Shown in pieces: positions 56,364 through 64,000 of a stretch of DNA of 64,000 nt. How positions within the stretch are numbered: position 1 is the first letter of the stretch; each line of letters begins with the position of its first letter. The notes under the pieces are model-generated. The model was not told where the DNA came from. It worked only from the letters and a program-made list of their open reading frames with translations, and did no database searches. Origin of the DNA: Glandiceps talaboti (lineage: Eukaryota; Hemichordata; Enteropneusta; Spengelidae); assembly GCF_964340395.1 (NCBI RefSeq), contig NC_135553.1, positions 9,281,501 through 9,345,500 on the forward strand, given 5' to 3'. Made by a program: the position numbers and the translations under genes.

Positions 56364-56747
56364 GGTCTAAGCTAAGGGAGAATTAATGCAGTGACATTGA
56401 CGCTCAGAGCGTTGTAGTGGTCGTACGGTAGTAGTGGTCTGTTTAGATGTCGAAATAAAACAATGCATGCCGCATGGTGACGAACCACATTGTTACAATG
56501 CATGAGGAAGTCGACATGTTTGGTTAACTAAGTTGTAATTAAATTGTGTAGTTTTAAAATTTGTAAAGTTTTGAAATCTTTTTATAAGTATCACATTGTT
56601 TCAAGATTCCAGTGACGTCAGACAGTTCGCATCATCCGGCTTAACAAGCTATACAATTACATCACAACATGATCTAAAAATAGACCAAGTATGAATACTT
56701 ACCTGGGGTAACTGTGTGGTCGTTTAAATAACAATGCATGCGATTGC

Positions 56748-56756
56748 TATATAAAG
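56748..56756 (+). promoter_or_regulatory. TATA box, inferred chitinase promoter
   Basis: TATATAAAG about 25-35 bp upstream of an inferred noncoding first exon. Assignment rests on the donor at 56917 and the acceptor directly before the ATG exon. Confidence 0.45.
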
Positions 56757-56781
56757 TTAAACAGGTGATCAAGCATTGCAA

Positions 56782-56916
56782 TATTATTCCCTGTTCGAGT
56801 TGCAGAGAACAAGTTCAAGTGCATGCAGTCTACCCTGATCCTAACTCAAATATTGATCTGAAAATATTCTTAAAATACTGGTCACATTTCTGAAGCGGGA
56901 GAAGTAGAAAGTGGAG
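56782..56916 (+). other. inferred 5' noncoding exon of the chitinase gene
   Basis: The end AAGTGGAG|GTAAGA is a strong donor, and the ATG-bearing exon starts directly after CTTCAG (59799-59804), which implies an upstream 5' UTR exon. The 5' limit is set only by distance from the TATA box. Confidence 0.4.
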
Positions 56917-59159
56917 GTAAGAAATGACATTATTAATAGTAATATGGATGTGTCCATGTTAATACACAGTGAGGTTTAGCGTTGATTGTAGCCTTTGCGT
57001 TTGGAAAAGTTAGTAAAGTTTTACAAGTCCAAAGTTTCAATATTCCAAATGTATACCGCTTTTCAGTCATTTTCTTCTTCAAAAAGATCGCTAGAGTTCG
57101 CGCCATACGTTATCTCCATCCATATAAGAAAGTAAACAATTAATAAGCGTAGCGAACACACTGCGTCATTTTTGGGGAAACTCAGTTATCTCATCTATAA
57201 AATTTTGGTACACGAAATTGTTCAAATTGGTGAAAAAAGGGTATAAAATGAAGAACAGATAAAACTTTGACAACTGGGACCCACTCTGTTAACGCCATGT
57301 CGTTAGCAATCGCACGCATCTCAACTTATTGCATTCCTTACCAGTGGCCTACTTGCTAGATGTGTACGCTAGATTTTAGGAATATCACCACTAATAATAG
57401 TATTTAATGCATTGCGCCAGTAACAAGTATTGGGTCTTCTTGATATAAAAACTTGGTGTAGGAAAATTTCATTTTTGAGAAATCTTGCTTATTATCTGGT
57501 AACGTCTAGGTTGCAGCTGTATCATAGCCGAGACAGGAGTTTTAAACATCTTCGAAATTGCATCCAATCCTAAACCACATACAGCTGCTAAATAATTCGT
57601 AATATAATTATACGGTGTGCTAAATTTTGGAAGTTGGCTACCAAATTAATCACCAAAACATCTGCTCTGTAAAGGAATAGCTCATGATTATGTAAATTAT
57701 TCATTATCATTCAGATTCTCGAATGTTGTCAGCTCATTACGCTGTCTGGCTTCGATTTTGTTCGTACATAGACATTAGAGAGGTCACAGTCTCTCTATTA
57801 GAGGGGTACGGTACTGTTGAAAGGTACACAATCTTATATGGTTTTGTGCACCTCCAGTTCATTTTACTAAACAGCTCCTACTGTTGCCTTATGCATACGT
57901 ACTTTGAGGTGGGACCACACTCGGATTATAGCGAAAAACTATTATTTGAATTCCAATATTGCCAATTCATTTTTACGTGAACTGTTATCATTTTGTCACC
58001 ATAGTTAAATGTGTTCTTACTTTGGAATAGGTAAAAGTGAATGAATGAACTGCCATCGCAGTAATTGGAGAGGGGGGGGGGGTGTTGGGAGCGACCACAA
58101 AGTCCTATCTTAGTTATTGTATCGTGATACACGTATCTGTGTCATGTAATAATATGGACTTATATGCGAGTGAGAATGTATCGTTATCTTATCAATCAGG
58201 CATAAATCTATGTTAATTTATAAAACTGTAACAAACTGCATCAAATTTCTTTACAAGGCCAACATACAAGTACCCCCCCCCCGCCAATGTTTGAGATACA
58301 TAACATGTCGCTGACAGTCAAAGTAATTCATTTTTTCCCAACCCATTATAACCATAAAACAACCACGTTATTATGGTAAATATGGTGAATCCAAATTATT
58401 GAGCAACAAATAAATTCCCAGTCTGCAAAGATGTCTCACTTATACTCGATAATCTGTTACATGCAAAATCCCGATAAGCGCGGCGACAGCTTGTTTCTTT
58501 TTCAATTAGAATTTAATTAGTACTTGTTGACGCACTTCTGTAGTCACGTGATACGAAATGTTGACGTACTTCTGGAGTGGCGATACGTAATGCAAATAAA
58601 TGCACTTCATGATTCGATATCTGAATCGATATGGTCTGTCGTAATCGATATATTAATTCCATAAACTGATTGGTATGTTTATTTTGTGTAGGAGAGATGT
58701 ACAGAAAATATTCCCGTTTCTTTTTCGTGTCTACGTTCACGATAAAATGATTAGTAATTGAATTCAAAAGCTTGACCAAATGTTCATTTCACGGAAAAGG
58801 ATTATTCAGTGACGTAACTATTTTGGCTGATTTTGATAAAATTTGTTAATTGACTTCAAAATAATACAAAAACAAACACTAACAGCTGGAGTGCTTTCCA
58901 TGGGTTGGAAATTCTGTTCAAGGGTGATGTCGTTTGTGTTCTCTAAGTCGCACGTGTTCTTCATGAAATCAAATCAACATGCATTGTGTAAAAACCGACT
59001 ACTGTATTAGCAGGATCGAATCGAAAACTATAATAATCTAATTCAAAATGTTAATTTATTTAATATTATGTATATGACGGCCTAATTGATGCATTATGAG
59101 TTGACATGATTTGAGTGTGATGATCTACCATTTCGTATCACGTGATAGAATTTATTTAA

Positions 59160-59350
59160 TATCATGTTGGACTTCCAGATGGTATGTAACTTGTTGCAGG
59201 CGTTCCATGCTTGACCTTTGCGAGACATAAAGTCTTTTTGCTGTCGGCTACATAGGATCCAAGATATTTGAAGTCTAATACCTCTTTGAGTTGAGTGCCG
59301 TCCTTGGAAGAGATTGGTCGATGGTTCTCATCTTCATTGATAATCATTGT
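59160..59350 (-). mobile_element. RTE-like retrotransposon reverse-transcriptase remnant
   Basis: Minus-strand frame reads GTQLKEVLDFKYLGSYVADSKK, then a one-base shift, then FMSRKGQAWNACNKLHTIWKS. Both halves match the C-terminal RT region common in invertebrate RTE/endonuclease-RT elements. Frameshifted and truncated. Confidence 0.7.
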
Positions 59351-59804
59351 AAATCTTGGTACGGGGAATTACATAATGCCATTAGAAGAAACAGTACTGA
59401 TAAAAACAAAATGAGAACATATAGATTGTTTAAAATAATTTTTGGTTTTGAGAAATATCTTCTATAAATTAAAAATCATGTTTGTAGTACTAGTGACTAA
59501 ATTTAGAATTTCAGATTATAATAGTCAAATTAAGTACCCCTCCCCCCCCGGTATTAATACTCTCAGGCATGTTAGAAAATAGTCACAAGTCGTGGTCAGT
59601 TTGTTACAATATTCGTCTGTCAGTATCACCAAAATGTAATTTGCGAATGGAATCTTGCGTAGATTAAAAAGTACATTTACTAGCGAATTCTTCCTTGATT
59701 TGTAGGCATATCAAAGCTATTGATCAAAATTTAGAGAAATTTGTAAATTGAGCAGATAACGTATAAGTTTACTATTCTTCTTTTTCCAACTTCTCCTGCT
59801 TCAG

Positions 59805-60532
59805 ATGGCTGCCATAATCCGGACTCTCGCTATCGTCCTAGTATCCATGGTAGCAATAAGCATACAACAAGGTGAGAAACTAAAAAATCAAATCTAGTAT
59901 TTATACATCAGATAAACGGTGTTTGATTTTTCTCATCGTTTAAAGTGAAAATCCAGTCAGACCCTTTATTCCTTTTAACAGTACATTTATATTGATTACT
60001 TCTATGAAGTTACACATGATTTTAGGTGACAAATAGCATGGCATCTGTACTAGTTTCATATTCAACTTTGAAAACCTGTAAAGAAGTCCTGTTGCACTTG
60101 GGATGTGTTCTACTACCATATTCAGTTTTTCCTGCAAGAGTTTATAAAAAAATATCAAGAATCTCTTTGTCTTGGCAAATTACAAAGATAGTGCGATCTA
60201 CCGTCTCTGATTAATTAATGGCGTTTACTTCACTTCTAGGTACTGATGGTAATTTCAAACGTGTATGTTACTACACTAACTGGGCCCAATACCGTACTGG
60301 TGCTGGGACGTTTAAACCAGAAAACATAGATCCATCTCTGTGTACTCATATTGTCTATGCCTTTGCTGATATGAATAACAACCATGAGCTGATAGCCTAT
60401 GAATGGAATGATGACAGTACAGAGTGGTCCAAGGTAGGTAATACAATGAGAATCAATCGAGCTGAAAAAAGGAAAGTTCCAAGTAGAGATTTCGACTGTA
60501 AGAGACGTTGTGTCGTTCAGATCCTCACCGGC

Positions 60533-60598
<66 letters not shown>

Positions 60599-63098
60599 TT
60601 TGTTGTTGTTCGATACCTATCTTCAATGTTACAACTCGCTACTTCTTACACATAATACTTCAAATAGTGTTTTCTAAGCGATGGCTGCTCTACTATCACC
60701 ATCCAGATTTTTTATTTCATTTTGAAAACCCACATTTTCGTACATGAGATAAGGGGGCACAAAACATACAGCTATTACTAATTCTCGTCTTTGTTTATTT
60801 TTGGCCTCTAGGGTATGTGGGAGTTGGTAAACGACCACAAACAGACCAATCCAAACCTCCGTACTCTTATCGCTCTTGGAGGCTGGACCTTTGGTACTGC
60901 TAAGTTTACATCTATGGTATCCACTCAAGCAAACAGAGCTCATTTCATATCCACTACTATACAATTCTTACGAGAGAAGAATTTCGATGGTTTTGACTCC
61001 GATTGGGAGTACCCAGGATCGAATGGAAGTCCAGCTGGTGATAAACAGAAATTTACTACTTTCCTTCAGGTAAACAAGGTTCCTTTAATTTTGCTTGTTT
61101 TTATATTCAAGGTGAATCACGCATACTTATTATATTCACAGAATCATTCATCTGTAGCATTTTCGAATTATCATTGCCGATCTCAAGAGCACTATATTTA
61201 AAAAGATATTTTTTCAAAGTGTAAACGTATAATGCAATGGCGTTCTACCCTATAATTGGTATACAGGAATTTCGGGAAGCAATAGAGAATGAGATCGTTC
61301 CAGCGGGGAAGGAAAGACTGTTACTAACAGCGGCAGTTGGAGCTGGTAAATCCACCGTAGATGCTGGTTATGAAATTCAGAGTATAGCAATGTGAGTTTA
61401 ACATACATTTATTGAAAGTAACCATTTCTTACAGTGACATTAGAAGTATTCATGTGTCTTACGAAACAGAAAGTAAAGTCAACGGAGTGAATTGAAATTA
61501 ACTGATTCAAACCTGGTAACTAAATGTTGAATTCAGTTTTGGAGAGTATAGAAAAAATGCTGTACACAGTACACAGCAAAAAAAATACAGATAATATAAT
61601 TTAGATATATCTAACTATATTTCCTATTAAATATTTGTAAATTGTAAAGTTTGATATATATATATATACTTTTGACGTCTTTCTTTGTTTGTCCAATTGC
61701 GACCATATTACGCCAGGTTTACTAAGTAAAGATTTTCATCACTATCTTTTTCAGGGAACTTGATTGGGTTGGTCTGATGTCCTATGATTTGCATGGTTCC
61801 TGGAATTCAGTGACGGGACACAACAGTCCACTGTATGCGGCTAGTGATGAATATGGGTCTGCAGCTACTCTGAACGTAGTAAGTGTTATCCAGTAGCCTG
61901 TCTACTATTGTGTTTTACAGATCCACTGTCGAGTCTATTATTGGCTATTGTATTTCTTGCTGGGGTGATAGCATCCCCAAATGGAACACCCCCTCCCCCA
62001 ATAAATTGAGTATTTAAAGTAGCAAGAAAAAACACTGCCTTGTGTTGACGATCTCTATATGAAATCCATGAGAGACTAAGCTGCACTTATACGTATCTGA
62101 CAATACTCATCCATTGCATAACGATTTTATTTTTAAGACAACGACCGGCATCAGATGCCACTCAATTTTATGTCGCACAAACAGATTTCGAAACACATTT
62201 GTGCCTTCAGCTATCAGAATGCTCAATCAATCTTCTACTAGGTAGACCTGCCTGTTGTTCATACGGCATATGTGTAATGTGATTATTGTAGTGTTTTGTT
62301 AGAACTTTGTATTTCTGGTGTTTTAATCGGAGGGAATTTGGATTTCGCACTTGTCTTATTGTTGTATATATTATGTATTAATTTATGGGGGGGGGGGGCT
62401 GTGTAAATCAAGTCACATTTCCAATATTTTTATTGGACACATGAAGATTACCATTAATTATAACTCATACACAGGAGTTAATAGTTCATATCGTCTGTAT
62501 AATACTAGGAATGGACCGTTAATTATTGGTTAGACGGTGGATGTCCTCCAAGTAAACTTTTGGTCGGAATGCCAACATATGGACGTTCGTTCACTCTAAG
62601 TTCATCTCAGAATGGAATGGGCGCACCCGCGAATGGAGGAGGAGATGCTGGCACATTCACAAGAGAGAGTGGATTTTTGGCTTATTATGAGGTGATGAAG
62701 AATGTCCTCATTTGATAGGTGTTTTTTTTTAATGTCATCAAACTTTGTTTACTGTGTAGTGACTATATGACCTAATATATTTCAATAGGAAGAGTCCCAA
62801 CAGCAATAACATTACCGTTACCACAACTGTCAGCTTTATCAGCTTCATACACATACCAGCAAGAACAAACGAATGAATGAATGAATGAATGAATGAATGA
62901 ATGGATGGATGGATGGATGAATGAATGAATGAATGAATGGATGGATGGGAGGATGGGAGGATGGGTGAGTGAATGAGCGTGCGTGCATGTATGTATGTAT
63001 GTATGTGTGCACGCACACGCACATACGTACGTACGCACGTATGTATGTATGTATGTATGTATGTATGTATGTATGTATGTATGTATGTCAGTCAGTCA

Positions 63099-63160
<62 letters not shown>

Positions 63161-63901
63161 ATGTGTATGTATTGACATTTGTTTTCATTGTGTATGTCCT
63201 TTAGATTTGCCAAAATCTTCAGAATGGAGCAACAAAAGTGTGGGATGACGAACGAGCTGTCCCCTACTATTACCAAGGCAACCAGTGGGTCGGATATGAT
63301 GATTTAGACAGTTTCAAAATCAAGGTTTGTCAGAATTCTTTTGAAACACCTGTTTATTTTGTCATTTCGTCAGCCAGCCAGCCAGCCAGCCAGCCAGGCA
63401 GTCAGTCAGTCAGTCAGTCAGTCAGTCAGTCAGTCAGTCAGTCAGTCAGTCAGTCAGTCAGTCAGTCAATCAATCAGTCAGTCAGTCAGTCAGTCAGTCA
63501 GTCAGCCAGCCAGCCAGCCAGTCAGTCAGTCAGTCAGTCAGTCAGTCAGTCAGTCAGTCAGTCAGTCAGTCTCACAGTAAAGTTGTGTCTGTCTCTCTGT
63601 ACAGTCTTGTTTCATGTACATTTGATGTTTCATTCACAGTTAAACTGGCTAAAGAGTATGGAACTTGGTGGTACAATGGTATGGGCAATTGACTTGGATG
63701 ACTTTTCTGGCGAATTCTGTAACCAAGGCAGCTATCCCTTACTAAATTTGATAAAAACAGAGCTGGAAGGCACTAACCCTAATCCAAGAACAGTTAGTAC
63801 GCCCCCAACGCTGACAGCTACAGACTCTCGACCAAGTGATGTGATTATAACTGAATCAGCAAACACTGGGATGACATCTATGACCACCGATAAAAGTCAA
63901 G
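59805..63901 (+). CDS. GH18 chitinase, secreted (eight coding exons, 3' end outside the window)
   Basis: Hydrolyses beta-1,4 bonds in chitin. Exons: 59805-59871, 60240-60433, 60812-61069, 61267-61391, 61755-61878, 62509-62691, 63205-63324, 63640-63901; 444 residues plus one base so far, all phases consistent. Signal peptide [20 protein letters not shown]. Catalytic domain follows: [21 protein letters not shown], the DxxDxDxE motif in [12 protein letters not shown] with the Glu proton donor, [22 protein letters not shown], and the substrate Trp in [14 protein letters not shown] Ser/Thr/Pro-rich linker ([16 protein letters not shown]) begins in the last exon seen, so a chitin-binding module may follow beyond the window. 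The catalytic residues argue for an active enzyme and not a chitinase-like lectin. Intron 2 has a (CAT)n tract, intron 5 a LINE remnant, introns 6 and 7 tetranucleotide arrays. Confidence 0.93.
60493..60535. mobile_element. about 100-bp hairpin element, partial copy 4
   Basis: GACTGTAAGAGACGTTGTG followed by CCTCACCGGCCTCC matches the left half of the family (18181-18282). The right half is missing and replaced by a (CAT)n tract. Confidence 0.55.
60536..60599. repeat. (CAT)n microsatellite in chitinase intron 2
   Basis: About 21 CAT units. The poly-His, poly-Met and poly-Ser open frames over it are artefacts. Confidence 0.95.
61900..62260 (+). mobile_element. non-LTR retrotransposon 3' remnant in chitinase intron 5
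   Basis: The plus-strand frame holds [20 protein letters not shown] and, after stops, [17 protein letters not shown] and [19 protein letters not shown]. These match the C-terminal end of RT open frames of many animal LINEs. In-frame stops show it is dead. Confidence 0.7.
62872..63165. repeat. compound tetranucleotide array in chitinase intron 6
   Basis: Successive blocks of GAAT, GGAT, GTAT, then CAGT and CTGT units over about 290 bp. The long Cys/Val/Tyr open frames here are repeat artefacts. Confidence 0.95.
63368..63572. repeat. (CAGC)n/(CAGT)n array in chitinase intron 7
   Basis: About 200 bp of 4-bp units with CAGC blocks at both sides of CAGT blocks and one CAAT pair. Because four bases repeat every four codons without any stop, the whole intron stays open. 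Confidence 0.95.
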
Positions 63902-64000
63902 GTAGGTGGGATCAAATAATGGATTATTTGTTGTGTTTTGAATTTTAGATTTTCTCCATTGATAGTTAGTTTCAAATCACCTCAATTTAATGCAAAACCG

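Noticed and set aside
62738-63276. Several long frames of Cys/Val/Tyr or Ser/Leu/Val/Cys repeats
   Set aside because: Tetranucleotide microsatellite translated in several frames.

Overview
The window is eukaryotic nuclear DNA from an animal. Its genes are split by GT-AG introns, untranslated and intergenic DNA is extensive and AT-rich, and there are many microsatellites, palindromic MITE-like elements and decayed non-LTR retrotransposons. The gene set (fibrinogen-related/SRCR cell-surface protein, cytosolic sulfotransferases, SIRT7, GH18 chitinase) suggests a non-vertebrate metazoan, probably marine. I cannot fix the phylum from sequence alone.

Layout. 1-3.5 kb: no gene seen, one short diverged tandem repeat. 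3.5-16.6 kb (+): a 17-exon gene for a secreted, probably GPI-anchored protein of about 1,010 residues with a six-cysteine SRCR-like module, a fibrinogen-related domain, a ZP-like C-terminal half and a furin-type basic site. Two copies of one roughly 430-450 bp MITE lie in it, one apparently inside a coding exon. 17.0-38.5 kb: a head-to-tail tandem duplication carrying two nearly identical six-exon sulfotransferase genes on the minus strand (copy 1 at 18.4-28.4 kb, copy 2 at 31.4-37.2 kb). Copy 1 has gained a 4,956-bp foldback element (19,088-24,043), a truncated LINE and a small MITE; copy 2 keeps the empty sites. 38.5-42.9 kb: no gene seen, one pentanucleotide satellite. 42.9-49.6 kb (+): a complete ten-exon SIRT7 gene. 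49.6-56.7 kb: gene-free, with several hairpin elements. 56.7-64 kb (+): a GH18 chitinase gene with a likely 5' noncoding exon; it runs off the right edge after a Ser/Thr-rich linker.

The most remarkable object is the foldback element. It has near-perfect terminal inverted repeats, a 9-bp target-site duplication, and two directly abutting arms built only from a 155-bp tandem unit. That unit is itself five variants of a 31-bp module beginning GGAATGACA. The paralogous intron 13 kb away is a natural pre-insertion allele, so the ends are defined to the base. No coding sequence lies inside, so any transposase must act in trans.

The genes look functionally unrelated to each other: a surface/recognition protein, PAPS-dependent conjugation, nucleolar NAD-dependent deacylation, and chitin hydrolysis. 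No operon-like logic is expected or seen.
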